Program-made: the position numbers and the translations under genes
The notes under the pieces: generated by a model
Told to the model about the DNA's origin: nothing
The model's input: the letters and a program-made list of their open reading frames with translations, nothing else
Databases searched by the model: none
DNA from: Gammaproteobacteria bacterium
GTDB taxonomy: Bacteria; Pseudomonadota; Gammaproteobacteria; Thiohalomonadales; Thiohalomonadaceae
Length of the DNA: 51,927 nucleotides
NCBI GenBank assembly: GCA_015231435.1
Contig: JADGBN010000008.1
Location: forward strand, 1 to 51,927
Reading direction: 5' to 3'
Shown here: piece after piece, positions 25,169 through 33,849 of the stretch
Numbering within the stretch: the stretch's first letter is position 1
How the letters are laid out: the number at the start of each line of letters is the position of its first letter

Positions 25169-27435
25169 GCAGTGAGGCGAGTTATTCAGTGTTAAAAGTG
25201 CTGCGAAGTATTATTCAGGAGGTTAATCGTGCCGAAAATATCGACCAGGCGTTGGCGATTATCGTGGCACGGGTCAAGTTGGAGTTAAAGGCTGATGCTT
25301 GCTCGGTTTACCTCTATAACAAAGAGCTTGAAAAGCTAATTCTCTCGGCGACGGACGGACTCTATCCCGATGCCGTCGGGCAGGTCGATTTGGCGTTTGG
25401 TGAGGGGATTGTTGGTTTGGTCGCGCAACGCGCCGAGCCGATTAATGTCGCCACTGCTGCCGATCATCCCAGCTACAGCTACTTTCCATCTACTGGCGAG
25501 GAGCGCTTTAACGGTTTTCTCGGGGTGCCAATTATTCATCATCGCAATGTCCTTGGGGTTTTGGTGCTGCAACAGGTGAGTGCCAGCCGTTATTCCGAAG
25601 ATGTTGAAACACTGCTCATTACGATTGCAGCCCAACTTACGGGTGCGATTGCCACTGCCGAGGTGAGCGGCGGCTTTGCTGCGGGCCATGATCGCCGCGA
25701 TGGTGAGCGTAAACCGCTAATGGGGATTGCCGGTGCGCCGGGTGCCGCGGTGGGTAAGGCGGTGATCTTTGCCACCGAAGGGTACTCGTTTAATATTGTC
25801 GCTGAACGTCATATCACCCAGGATGAGGTGGCGACAGAAAAGCGTCGCTATACCAGAGCCCTGAAGCTGGTTAAGGCTGATCTTGATGTGATGGAGGCGA
25901 ATATCTCCAATAACATTCTTGCCGATGAGCGTGCCATTTTTGATGCCTACAAGATGATTCTTGATGGTGAAAGTTTTCGTAGCGGCGTCCATAGTCAAAT
26001 TAGTAAACGGCTTGCTGCGGAGTCGGCACTGCGTAATGTGGTGATCGGTTATGTCGATAGCTTTAAGTCGATGGATGATCCCTATCTGCGTGCCCGTGCT
26101 GAAGATATTCTCGATCTGGGGCTGCGCCTGTTGCGCAAGCTGCTGCCCGAGCAGAGTGGCAAACAGACCTTTCCCAAAAATACGATTTTAGTCGCCGAGA
26201 TGGTGACAGCGGCAATGCTTGCCGAGGTACCGATTCGGCGTCTGCGTGGGGTGGTGTCGATGCAGGGTTCGGGTACCTCGCATACGGCGATTCTTGCCAA
26301 GGCGCTCAATATTCCGGCGGTGCTTGGGGTCGATGAGCTACCCTTGTCGCGGGTTAATGGGATTGAGATGGTGGTCGATGGCAATAACGGCCAAGTGCTG
26401 TTACGTCCCACCGCGCAGATTAAACGCGAATATCGTCTGCAACAGCAGCAGATTGAACAGCAGAGCGAGACCTACGAAACGGTGCGGGATCTCCCTTCGG
26501 AGACCAGCGATGGTTTTGCTATTCGTCTGCTGCTCAATACCGGACTGCTTGCGGATATTAATACCAGTCGTGACTCGACAGCGGTAGGGGTTGGGCTCTA
26601 CCGCACGGAGTACCCCTTTATGGTTCGCGACCGCTTTCCCGGTGAAGAGGAGCAGTATCGCGTCTACCGCAAGGTGCTGCGCGGTTTCCATCCGTTGCCG
26701 GTGACCATGCGCACCTTGGATATTGGCGGTGACAAATCACTGCCTTACTTTCCCATTGAGGAGGATAACCCCTTTCTCGGTTGGCGCGGCATCCGTTTTA
26801 CCCTCGACCATCCGGAGATCTTTTTAGGGCAGCTGCGCGCCATGCTGCGTGCCAATGATGGTCTGGGTAATTTGCAGATCCTCATGCCGATGATCTGTAA
26901 CCTGACTGAAATTGACAGTACGCTAAAGCTGTTGGCACAGGCGCGGCGCGAGGTACAGGAGGAGCTCGGTATTGTTGAAAAGCCACGCATCGGGGTGATG
27001 GTTGAGGTCCCCTCGCTTATCTATCAACTGCCGCAGGTGATTAGCCGGGTCGATTTTCTCTCGGTAGGGAGTAATGACTTAACCCAATACCTGCTGGCGG
27101 TTGACCGTAATAATGCACGGGTCTCGGAGCTTTACGACTCGCTGCATCCGGCGGTGCTGCTGGCGCTAAAGATGGTAGCGGATTGTGGTCAGAAAGCGGG
27201 TAAAGAGGTCGCTATTTGTGGCGAAATGGCGGGTGACCCGACAGCCGCCTATCTCCTACTGGGACTTGGATTCCGTACCTTAAGCATGAACCTTTCAAGC
27301 CTGATGCGGGTGAAATGGATGGTGCGCAACAGCAGTATCAGTCGTTGTAAAGAGGTGGCCAGCGCTGCACTGAAGGTCGATAACGCTGCTGCCGTGCGGG
27401 AACTGGTTGCTGCGGCGCAGGCGGCAGAGAGTTAA
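25165..27435 (+). CDS. ptsP: Phosphoenolpyruvate-protein phosphotransferase PtsP (EI-Ntr)
   Basis: A 756-residue enzyme I of the nitrogen-related phosphotransferase system. Order of domains: GAF sensor (about residues 5-165), EI N-terminal helical domain, phospho-histidine swivel domain with [14 protein letters not shown] (active His373), and PEP-binding barrel with [16 protein letters not shown] and CGEMAGDP. It takes phosphate from PEP and passes it to NPr and then EIIA-Ntr, linking metabolism with potassium and nitrogen control; GAF domains of this family sense glutamine. The GTG start overlaps the rppH stop. No ptsO or ptsN is in the window. Confidence 0.95.
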   Translation: MSSEASYSVLKVLRSIIQEVNRAENIDQALAIIVARVKLELKADACSVYLYNKELEKLILSATDGLYPDAVGQVDLAFGEGIVGLVAQRAEPINVATAADHPSYSYFPSTGEERFNGFLGVPIIHHRNVLGVLVLQQVSASRYSEDVETLLITIAAQLTGAIATAEVSGGFAAGHDRRDGERKPLMGIAGAPGAAVGKAVIFATEGYSFNIVAERHITQDEVATEKRRYTRALKLVKADLDVMEANISNNILADERAIFDAYKMILDGESFRSGVHSQISKRLAAESALRNVVIGYVDSFKSMDDPYLRARAEDILDLGLRLLRKLLPEQSGKQTFPKNTILVAEMVTAAMLAEVPIRRLRGVVSMQGSGTSHTAILAKALNIPAVLGVDELPLSRVNGIEMVVDGNNGQVLLRPTAQIKREYRLQQQQIEQQSETYETVRDLPSETSDGFAIRLLLNTGLLADINTSRDSTAVGVGLYRTEYPFMVRDRFPGEEEQYRVYRKVLRGFHPLPVTMRTLDIGGDKSLPYFPIEEDNPFLGWRGIRFTLDHPEIFLGQLRAMLRANDGLGNLQILMPMICNLTEIDSTLKLLAQARREVQEELGIVEKPRIGVMVEVPSLIYQLPQVISRVDFLSVGSNDLTQYLLAVDRNNARVSELYDSLHPAVLLALKMVADCGQKAGKEVAICGEMAGDPTAAYLLLGLGFRTLSMNLSSLMRVKWMVRNSSISRCKEVASAALKVDNAAAVRELVAAAQAAES

Positions 27436-27446
27436 GAGTGCTTAAC
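27431..27446. other. Palindrome spanning two convergent stop codons
   Basis: GTTAAG-AGTG-CTTAAC is a perfect 6-bp stem that contains the ptsP stop (27433-27435) and the stop of the LOG-family gene on the other strand (27442-27444). The two genes are only 6 bp apart. No T-run follows on either side. Confidence 0.4.
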
Positions 27447-28197
27447 GCTTGCTCTGGAGTTGGATAAAGCGCTGTAGTAGTTGCAGCTGCTCTTCGCTGC
27501 AGTTGTCGCCGCAGATATTGCGCACCTCCTGCAGATTCGCTTGGTCAATCCGTTGCTGTTTCCAGTTGCGATGTTCAACCATTAGTCGAACCACCTCATG
27601 GGGGTCGTCGGTGGTGGTGATAAGGTTAATATCATCGGGGTCAATCATGCCGCTCTGCATGACGGTACCACGAATCCACTGTAACAACCCAGACCAGTAG
27701 GCGGTGCCAAAAAGAATGATCGGCATATGGTATATTTTCTTTGTCTGAATTAGGGTCAGGGATTCAAAAAATTCATCCAGCGTGCCAAAACCGCCGGGCA
27801 TACAAACATACCCCATGGAGTATTTGACAAACATTACCTTGCGGGCAAAAAAGTAGCGAAACTGTAGGGCAATGGTCTGATAGGGGTTGGCCTGCTGTTC
27901 AAAGGGGAGTTCAATATTAAGCCCGACGGAGCACCCCCCGCCCTCTTTGGCACCCTTGTTGGCGGCCTCCATAATTCCTGGGCCGCCGCCGGAGATCACC
28001 GAGAAGTTCTCTTTGGCGAGAAGGTTGGCGATACTCTCCGCCTGCTGATAGTAGGGATCGCTGGTTAAGGTTCGCGCCGAGCCAAAGATGGAGATGGCGA
28101 ACTGAATCTCCGCAAGCTTGTCAAAGCCTTCGGTAAATTCGCTAAGAATACGAAATAGCCGCCATGACTCATCCGCCTTAATATCTTCAATCATCAT
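27442..28197 (-). CDS. LOG family protein (TIGR00730, lysine decarboxylase-like fold)
   Basis: A Rossmann-fold protein of about 251 residues. It has the LOG motifs ISGGGPGIMEAANKGA and PGGFGTLDEFFE, used to bind and hydrolyse nucleoside 5'-monophosphates; members release cytokinin bases or act on AMP, and are often misnamed lysine decarboxylase. The true activity here is unknown. Starts at 28197 or 28194 follow a TTTTGAGG ribosome site. An upstream TTG (28224) is less likely. The protein has a long N-terminal helix and a C-terminal extension rich in Gln. It is divergent from gshB. Confidence 0.88.
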   Translation of the reverse strand: MMIEDIKADESWRLFRILSEFTEGFDKLAEIQFAISIFGSARTLTSDPYYQQAESIANLLAKENFSVISGGGPGIMEAANKGAKEGGGCSVGLNIELPFEQQANPYQTIALQFRYFFARKVMFVKYSMGYVCMPGGFGTLDEFFESLTLIQTKKIYHMPIILFGTAYWSGLLQWIRGTVMQSGMIDPDDINLITTTDDPHEVVRLMVEHRNWKQQRIDQANLQEVRNICGDNCSEEQLQLLQRFIQLQSKR

Positions 28198-28300
28198 GCA
28201 CCTCAAAATCCTGCTGTTGGTCAATTGCCGAATCTGGCATTATCACTCTATGGTAGCAGAAAGGTGTGACATAAAATAAGTAACCTAAAAGGAGGTAACA

Positions 28301-29245
28301 ATGACGCGAATCGCCGTGGTCATGGATGCGATAGAGACGATTAATTATAAAAAAGATAGCACGTTGGCGATGCTTTGGGCGGCGGCTGCCCGTGATTGTG
28401 AGCTTTACTATTTACAGCCACAGGATCTTTTCTGGCAGGAGGGGGCAGCAGCGGCACGTTGCTGGCCGCTTGAGGTTTATCACGATCCGCAGCGCTGGTT
28501 TAGTCTGGCAGCGGTCACCACGCGCCTGCTTAGTGAGTTTGATATTATTCTGATGCGCAAAGATCCCCCCTTTGACATGGACTATATCTATGCGACCTAT
28601 CTTCTTGAGCAGGCTGCGGAGGCGGGGGTATTGGTGGTCAATCAGCCGCGCTCCCTGCGGGATGCCAATGAGAAACTCTTTGCCACCCGCTTTGCAGCGG
28701 CAATTGCGCCGACGCTGGTGACTACCCAAAAGCAGCAGATCCTTGATTTTATTGAAACGCATGGTGAGGCGGTGATAAAGCCGCTTGATGGCATGGGGGG
28801 GGCTTCGATTTTTAAGCTAACCCGTGGTGATCCCAACTGTGGGGTGATTATTGAAACCCTAACCCGGCATGGCAGGCAGTTGGCGATGGTGCAGCGCTAT
28901 CTTGCCGCTATCGTCAATGGCGATAAGCGGATTCTGTTAATTAACGGCAAACCTGTCGATTATGCGCTGGCGCGCATTCCTGTCGGTGGTGAGTTGCGCG
29001 GCAATCTTGCGGCGGGGGGGCGTGGTGTCGCGCAGCCATTAACTGAACGGGATCGGGAGATCTGTCGTATGGTTGCCCCTGAGTTGCAGCGTCGTGGTCT
29101 TATTTTTGTCGGTATTGATGTGATTGGTGACCACCTGACCGAGGTGAATGTCACCAGTCCGACCTGTATTCGTGAGCTTGATGCAGCGTTTGGTCTTGAT
29201 ATTGCAGGTGATCTGCTTGACTACCTGTTGGCGCAACGTGCCTAG
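28301..29245 (+). CDS. gshB: Glutathione synthetase
   Basis: A 314-residue ATP-grasp ligase that joins gamma-glutamylcysteine and glycine. Family marks: N-terminal MDAIETINYKKDSTLAML, MRKDPPFDMDYIYATYLLE, VIKPLDGMGGASIF (ATP binding), and the metal/ATP site GIDVIGDHLTEVNVTSPTC. A consensus AAGGAGG site precedes the ATG. It begins the gshB-tonB-yqgE-ruvX run that is conserved in many Gammaproteobacteria. Confidence 0.97.
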   Translation: MTRIAVVMDAIETINYKKDSTLAMLWAAAARDCELYYLQPQDLFWQEGAAAARCWPLEVYHDPQRWFSLAAVTTRLLSEFDIILMRKDPPFDMDYIYATYLLEQAAEAGVLVVNQPRSLRDANEKLFATRFAAAIAPTLVTTQKQQILDFIETHGEAVIKPLDGMGGASIFKLTRGDPNCGVIIETLTRHGRQLAMVQRYLAAIVNGDKRILLINGKPVDYALARIPVGGELRGNLAAGGRGVAQPLTERDREICRMVAPELQRRGLIFVGIDVIGDHLTEVNVTSPTCIRELDAAFGLDIAGDLLDYLLAQRA

Positions 29246-29248
29246 CTG

Positions 29249-30151
29249 ATGGTCTATTCGCTTTATCTTAATAACCGCGAAGCGCAGCAGATGGGGCTGG
29301 CGCTGTTGGTCGCCCTGCTGTTGCATCTGGTGCTACTTTTCGCTGTCGATTTTCACTATACCCCCGAGAGGCGATCTCCTGAACCCGCTATGCTGGAGGT
29401 GATTCTGGTGCCCATCGTGCCGCCGCCGGACGGGGTGCCAGAGACTCCCAGTGCCGACTATCTGGCACAGGCAACGCAGCAGGGGAGTGGCAGCAGGGAG
29501 GCGTTACAGCGACCGGCCACGGTGATGGCGCTTGCCGAGACGCCGCAAAGCGGCGATAGCCCGCATCAGCAGGCGCGGCAAATTCCGCGTCCTGAACCCC
29601 CGCCTCCCCCCAAAACAGTTCCGCTGCAGGCGCAGGTGAAAAGCACCGTCACCACGCCGCCACCGCCATTACCAGAGCCGGAGCAGCCACGGGTAGTTGC
29701 CCCCAGTGCCGCTGAGCTGCTGCGTCGCAGCAGCAGTTATGTGCAGCAGTTGGCTAGCGAGATCCGTGAACAGCAGGATATCTATAGCAGTAAACCCCGC
29801 GAAACCTATATTACCGCCAGCACCCAGGCCTATCTCTACGCCAGTTATGAGGAGAGTTGGCGGTTGAAGATTGAGCGTATCGGCAATTTAAACTACCCTG
29901 TCGAGGCGCGACGTCAGGGGCTGAATGGTTCTTTGATACTTGATGTGGCGATAGCTGCTGATGGTTCTCTGCATAGTGTGAAGGTGATGCACTCTTCCGG
30001 GTCGAAAATTCTTGATGAGGGGGCGCGACTCATTGTCGAGCTTGCCGCTCCGTTTGCGCCACTGCCGCCAGCGATACGTGAGCAGACCGACATTCTTCAT
30101 ATTACCCGCGCCTGGCAATTTGGTGATCAATATTTCTTGACCACACGCTAG
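29249..30151 (+). CDS. tonB: TonB-like energy transducer
   Basis: A 300-residue protein anchored by one N-terminal helix (GLALLVALLLHLVLLFAVDF), which has the conserved His of TonB helices. A Pro-rich periplasmic spacer (about residues 90-150, with PEPPPPPKTVP) is followed by a coiled region and the C-terminal TonB fold with YPVEARRQGLNGSLILDVAI. It would pass proton-motive energy from an ExbB-ExbD motor to outer-membrane receptors. An exbBD pair lies 10 kb away at 41028. The start is only 4 bp after the gshB stop. This is the tonB3-type found beside gshB in Pseudomonas. Confidence 0.9.
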   Translation: MVYSLYLNNREAQQMGLALLVALLLHLVLLFAVDFHYTPERRSPEPAMLEVILVPIVPPPDGVPETPSADYLAQATQQGSGSREALQRPATVMALAETPQSGDSPHQQARQIPRPEPPPPPKTVPLQAQVKSTVTTPPPPLPEPEQPRVVAPSAAELLRRSSSYVQQLASEIREQQDIYSSKPRETYITASTQAYLYASYEESWRLKIERIGNLNYPVEARRQGLNGSLILDVAIAADGSLHSVKVMHSSGSKILDEGARLIVELAAPFAPLPPAIREQTDILHITRAWQFGDQYFLTTR

Positions 30152-30172
30152 GGGTGGGTGAGGATCATCACT

Positions 30173-30736
30173 ATGACAATACTATCTTTTAAAAATCAGC
30201 TTCTCATTGCCATGCCCTCGTTACAGGATGGTTACTTTGATCAGAGCGTCGCGATTATCTGCGAGCATAATGAGCAGGGGGCGCTGGGAATTGTGATTAA
30301 CAAGAATACGCCGGACATCACGCTGCTGGATGTTCTTGAGCAGAGCCAGGTGGCGATTCCGCCAATGATGTCACCCCATGAGATGGTCTATCTCGGTGGT
30401 CCGGTACAGCCGGAGCAGGGGTTTGTGCTCCATACCCCCATCGGGGAGTGGTCATCATCACTGCGGGTGAGTGATGAGCTGGCATTGACCACCTCGCGTG
30501 ATATTCTTGCTAATCTGGGCACCCAACTGGCGCCGCAGCACTTTCTTGTGGCGGTCGGTTATGCGGGGTGGGGTGCTGGGCAGCTAGAGCGTGAGATTGC
30601 TGAAAATTACTGGTTAACAGCAGAGGTGAGTCTCGATATTCTTTTTACCATTCCACCGCTAGTTAAGCGCAGTGCGGCGGTGGCGAGCCTTGGTATTACC
30701 CTTGATCAACTCATCGCAGGTTGTGGCCATGCCTGA
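30173..30736 (+). CDS. yqgE: YqgE/AlgH family protein (UPF0301)
   Basis: A 187-residue protein of the YqgE/AlgH family. Marks: LLIAMPSLQDGYFDQSV, NEQGALGIVINK, VYLGGPVQPEQGFVLH, and FLVAVGYAGWGAGQLEREI. Function is unsettled. AlgH was first tied to alginate control in Pseudomonas, and the gene is nearly always beside ruvX, as here. The ATG at 30173 is preferred because the GTG at 30158 lies within the likely ribosome site (GTGAGG). Confidence 0.94.
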   Translation: MTILSFKNQLLIAMPSLQDGYFDQSVAIICEHNEQGALGIVINKNTPDITLLDVLEQSQVAIPPMMSPHEMVYLGGPVQPEQGFVLHTPIGEWSSSLRVSDELALTTSRDILANLGTQLAPQHFLVAVGYAGWGAGQLEREIAENYWLTAEVSLDILFTIPPLVKRSAAVASLGITLDQLIAGCGHA

Positions 30737-30794
30737 AGGGTTGCCTCTGTGAAACCTTCTGTAAGCTTCTTTGACCTGCGCACTTTGGCACTCT

Positions 30795-31280
30795 ATGGGT
30801 AGTGGTCTCTATCTCGGCTTTGATTTTGGCGAGCGGCGCATCGGTGTCGCGGTGGGGCAGTTGGTGACCGGTACGGCGCGTGCGCTTGAGACCGTTTCGC
30901 GACCACCGCGTATGGGGGTGGGCATTCACTGGCCACGCATTAGTGAACTTCTGCAGGTTTGGCAGCCGCAGGCGCTGGTGGTTGGGATGCCGCTACATCT
31001 GGATGGCACACCGATTCCCTTTGGCCAGCGGGCGCAGCGTTTTGGTCAGCAACTGGCGGGGCGCTATCGTCTGCCGGTCTTTTTTGCGGATGAGCGCCTG
31101 ACCTCGGCTGCGGCAGCGTCGGCACTGCGCGAGCAGGGTCGTTACCGCGGCGAGGCGATTGATGCCGAGGCGGCGGCGATGATTCTCACTAGCTGGCTGG
31201 AAGCGCAACGTCGGCTATACCCAAACTACTTGGAAATGCAGGTAGGCGGCAAAGTCGCGAATCCCCATGAGCATAGATAA
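30795..31280 (+). CDS. ruvX: Holliday-junction resolvase-like RuvX (YqgF) with repeat-encoded C-terminus
   Basis: An RNase H-fold nuclease of the YqgF/RuvX family, implicated in 16S rRNA 5'-end processing and Holliday-junction cleavage. Motifs: GFDFGERRIGVAVGQ (first Asp), VVGMPLHLDGTP, FFADERLTS (Glu) and AIDAEAAAMIL (last Asp). The start at ATG 30795 fits the family; an upstream TTG at 30771 does not. The conserved part ends near LEAQRRL. The last 20 residues, starting with YPNYLEMQ, and the TAA stop are encoded by an ERIC-like repeat inserted at 31218, so the native C-terminus has been replaced. Confidence 0.92.
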   Translation: MGSGLYLGFDFGERRIGVAVGQLVTGTARALETVSRPPRMGVGIHWPRISELLQVWQPQALVVGMPLHLDGTPIPFGQRAQRFGQQLAGRYRLPVFFADERLTSAAAASALREQGRYRGEAIDAEAAAMILTSWLEAQRRLYPNYLEMQVGGKVANPHEHR

Positions 31281-31363
31281 ACTATGTGATTGGGGTGAGC
31301 GACTGCAGCGTGCGCAGCTTGGCCTTTGGTGCAACGACCCTGCAATTTCAAGTAGAAAGGGTA
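31218..31363. repeat. ERIC-like element, copy 1
   Basis: A 146-bp element bounded by TA on each side (31216-31217 and 31364-31365). The ends are inverted repeats: TACCCAAACTACTTGGAAAT on the left against TACCCTTTCTACTTGAAATT on the right, reverse-complemented. The core GTGATTGGGGTGAGCG (31286-31301) matches the ERIC consensus core GTGACTGGGGTGAGCG with one change, and AATCCCCATGAG matches the other arm. A hairpin CATAG/CTATG lies at its centre. It is inserted in the 3' end of ruvX. Compared with copy 2 it is 22 bp longer near the right end. Confidence 0.85.
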
Positions 31364-31421
31364 TAACCAGCGCCGACCAGCAGATAACCTCTTTAACTTA
31401 ACCACGGGTGACAAGCAAGCT

Positions 31422-32306
31422 ATGTCTCAGATAAATTATCAGCAGCAACGCGATACCATTGAATATCAGGATTGCACGATCATCAGCCATGATCATCTGG
31501 CGGGAGATCAGCATCTGCTGCGTCTTGATGCGCCAGCCATTGCCGCCACCGCCGTGGCGGGAAGTTTTGTCCATCTTACCGTTGCTGCAGCGCTGCCGTT
31601 ACGCCGCCCCATTTCGATTATGCGGGTTGACAGGGCGGCAGGCTGGATTGATCTGCTCTATAAGCGCCTCGGTAGTGGTACCACGCTGTTAACAGAACGC
31701 CGCGTTGGCGACAAGCTGTCGCTAATTGGCCCTGTGGGCAATGGCTTTACCATGCTGCCCGATCGTCGTCGTCCGCTGTTAATTGGTGGTGGCGTCGGGA
31801 TGCCGCCGCTGCTCTTTTTGGCGGATTTGTTGCGCCAGCAGGGGGGGTATCAGACCACGGTGCTGTTAGGCTCTGAGGTGCCATTTCCTTTTCCGCTGAA
31901 ACCGTCGCGCCTGCTGCTGCCGGCACTGCCTTGTGAGGTGATGGCGACCATGCCGCTGCTGGATGACTGGGAGATCCCCTGTCGTCTTGCCTCGTTGCAG
32001 GGCTATCCGGGCTGTTTTCAGGGCTATGTTACCGAACTGGCGCGGCATTGGCTTAAAGCACTGGATAGCGACACGCTGGCCGGTGTCGCTATCTATAGCT
32101 GTGGTCCGCAGGCGATGCTCAGGGCGGTCGCCGCATTGGCGGCGGAGTTTAATCTCCCCTGTCAGGTGTCGCTGGAGGAGTTTATGGCCTGTGGCATTGG
32201 CGGTTGTGCAGGGTGTGTGGTGGAGGTACAGGAACCCGAAGGACGGGCGATGCGTCGTGTCTGTGTTGATGGGCCGGTTTTTGATGCCAAAGCAGTTTAT
32301 GCATAA
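31422..32306 (+). CDS. Dihydroorotate dehydrogenase electron-transfer subunit-like protein
   Basis: A 294-residue FAD/[2Fe-2S] flavoprotein of the PyrK/ferredoxin-reductase family. The FAD motif RRPISIMRVD, the NAD-site loop LIGGGVGMPPLLFLA, and the C-terminal cluster motif ACGIGGCAGCVV followed by RVCVDGPVF are clear, giving four Cys for the [2Fe-2S] centre. PyrK passes electrons from PyrD to NAD+. No pyrD gene is in the window, so the partner is unknown; some Gammaproteobacteria keep such a subunit gene beside ruvX and pyrimidine genes. The stop lies inside the next gene. Confidence 0.88.
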   Translation: MSQINYQQQRDTIEYQDCTIISHDHLAGDQHLLRLDAPAIAATAVAGSFVHLTVAAALPLRRPISIMRVDRAAGWIDLLYKRLGSGTTLLTERRVGDKLSLIGPVGNGFTMLPDRRRPLLIGGGVGMPPLLFLADLLRQQGGYQTTVLLGSEVPFPFPLKPSRLLLPALPCEVMATMPLLDDWEIPCRLASLQGYPGCFQGYVTELARHWLKALDSDTLAGVAIYSCGPQAMLRAVAALAAEFNLPCQVSLEEFMACGIGGCAGCVVEVQEPEGRAMRRVCVDGPVFDAKAVYA

Positions 32307-32994
32307 CCTGTTAGCGCTACTGCTGACAGCGCTGACGCTGGGCTATAGCCACGCGCTATTAGCAGCGGCAGAGTTTTACAAATATACCGATGAGGACGGG
32401 GTGGTGACCTACAGCCAACAAAAACCGAAACACGATAACTATAAGGTACTGATCCCCTCCTGCCTAATGAGTTTTTTAGGCTGTAACGCCAGTCGCAGCG
32501 ACTGGTCGCAGGCGAAGCTCAATTTTGCCGCCTTTAAGGAGGTGATTAGCAGCGCCGCAAAAAAATATCGTCTTGAGGAGGCCTATGTGCGTGCGGTCAT
32601 CCACTCTGAATCGGCCTTTCAGCAGCGTGCCGTCTCTAAGGCCGGTGCTGAGGGGTTAATGCAGCTGATGCCTGCGACGCAGCAGCGCTTCGGGGTGAGC
32701 GATCCCTTTAATATCGTAGAGAATATTCATGCGGGTTGCCAATATTTGCGCCTGTTGTTGGATATGTTTAAGGGTGATCGGCGGCTGGCGGCGGCGGCCT
32801 ACAATGCCGGGGAGAATGCGGTCAAACGTTATAACGGTATTCCGCCCTATGAGGAGACGAAAAACTATGTCGAGCGCGTCTCAACCCTCTATCGTCGCTA
32901 TCTTGACAGTGGTAGCGGTACGACCCTTGGGAACAAGTCGCAAACACCGATAATCTCAATCCCCTCTATGCCAATGCGGGGCAACCCCCTATAA
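32284..32994 (+). CDS. Lytic murein transglycosylase (Slt family, DUF4124-like start)
   Basis: A 236-residue exported protein. MPKQFMHNLLALLLTALTLG is a signal peptide, starting at 32284 or 32299, both inside the end of the previous gene. Next is a short DUF4124-like stretch (FYKYTDEDGVVTYSQQKP) followed by an SLT domain with HSESAFQQRAVSKAGAEG (catalytic Glu in ESAF), LMQLMPATQQRFGV, AAYNAGENAVKRYNG and PYEETKNYVERV. It cleaves peptidoglycan glycan strands. Overlap with the PyrK-like gene suggests coupled expression although the functions are unrelated. Confidence 0.92.
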   Translation: MPKQFMHNLLALLLTALTLGYSHALLAAAEFYKYTDEDGVVTYSQQKPKHDNYKVLIPSCLMSFLGCNASRSDWSQAKLNFAAFKEVISSAAKKYRLEEAYVRAVIHSESAFQQRAVSKAGAEGLMQLMPATQQRFGVSDPFNIVENIHAGCQYLRLLLDMFKGDRRLAAAAYNAGENAVKRYNGIPPYEETKNYVERVSTLYRRYLDSGSGTTLGNKSQTPIISIPSMPMRGNPL

Positions 32995-33061
32995 TCGCGC
33001 GCCCTGCAGTGAACAAAATTCACGCATCTCTTTAAAAATACCAGTTAACCGGAGAATTTTC

Positions 33062-33775
33062 ATGGGTAGAGCCTACCAGAACCGAAAGGCATCAATGGCA
33101 AAAACGGCTGCCACAAAAACTAAAGTCTATAGCCGTTACGGGCGCGAGCTTTACATGGCAGCTAAAAGCGGTGGCACCGATCCTCATGGAAATTTGACGT
33201 TGCGCGGTCTTATCGAGCGTGCCAAACGCGATCAGGTACCGACGCATGTCATTGAAAAAGCAATAGAAAAAGCAAGCGGCGGGGTTGGGGAGGATTACTA
33301 TCCGGCGCTTTATGAGGGGTTTGGTCCGGGGGGCACCATGATTCTTATCGATTGCCTAACCGATAATCCCAACCGCACCATCGGTGATGTGCGAACCTGC
33401 TTTAACCGCACCAAATGTAAACTCGGCACCCAGGGTACGGTCAGTCATATGTTTGATCATATGGCTATCTTTTCCTTTAATGGCGATGAGGAGAGCGTTC
33501 TTGACGCCCTGCTTGGCAGTGATGTTGATGTTAGCGATGTTGAAAATGATAACGGTCAGGTCACTGTGTTTGTTCCCAATACCGAATATGGCAAGGCCAA
33601 ACAGGCGCTGACGGCAACCTTTGCCGATATTGAGTTTGAGGTGGATGAGATTCAGTATGTGCCGCGTAACAGTACGCCGATTAGTGGTGATGATATTGCG
33701 GTAATGGATAAGCTAATCGAAATGCTTGAAGATGTTGATGATGTGCAAAACGTCTACCATGATGCCGAGTATTAG
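33062..33775 (+). CDS. YebC/PmpR family transcriptional regulator (YeeN type)
   Basis: A 237-residue member of the YebC/PmpR family. It starts MGRAYQNRKASMAKTAATKT, typical of the YeeN subgroup; the YebC subgroup begins with AGHSKW. Further marks are GNLTLRGLIERAKRDQVP, YEGFGPGGT and LTDNPNRTIGDVR. Members bind DNA as regulators and, by recent reports in the family, help ribosomes through proline stretches. A CCGGAG-type ribosome site lies upstream. It precedes the ccm cluster but is not obviously part of it. Confidence 0.94.
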   Translation: MGRAYQNRKASMAKTAATKTKVYSRYGRELYMAAKSGGTDPHGNLTLRGLIERAKRDQVPTHVIEKAIEKASGGVGEDYYPALYEGFGPGGTMILIDCLTDNPNRTIGDVRTCFNRTKCKLGTQGTVSHMFDHMAIFSFNGDEESVLDALLGSDVDVSDVENDNGQVTVFVPNTEYGKAKQALTATFADIEFEVDEIQYVPRNSTPISGDDIAVMDKLIEMLEDVDDVQNVYHDAEY

Positions 33776-33849
33776 CGGTATCCCCGTCATCCTTGGCCGT
33801 GCTGGGTGGTTGCACCACAGGCAGGCGGCGTTCGCTCTCTTCGTTCATT

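Noticed and set aside
31963-32283. Longer 343-residue version of the lytic transglycosylase
   Set aside because: The extra N-terminal part is an out-of-frame reading of the PyrK-like gene and would hide the signal peptide that begins at 32284 or 32299.
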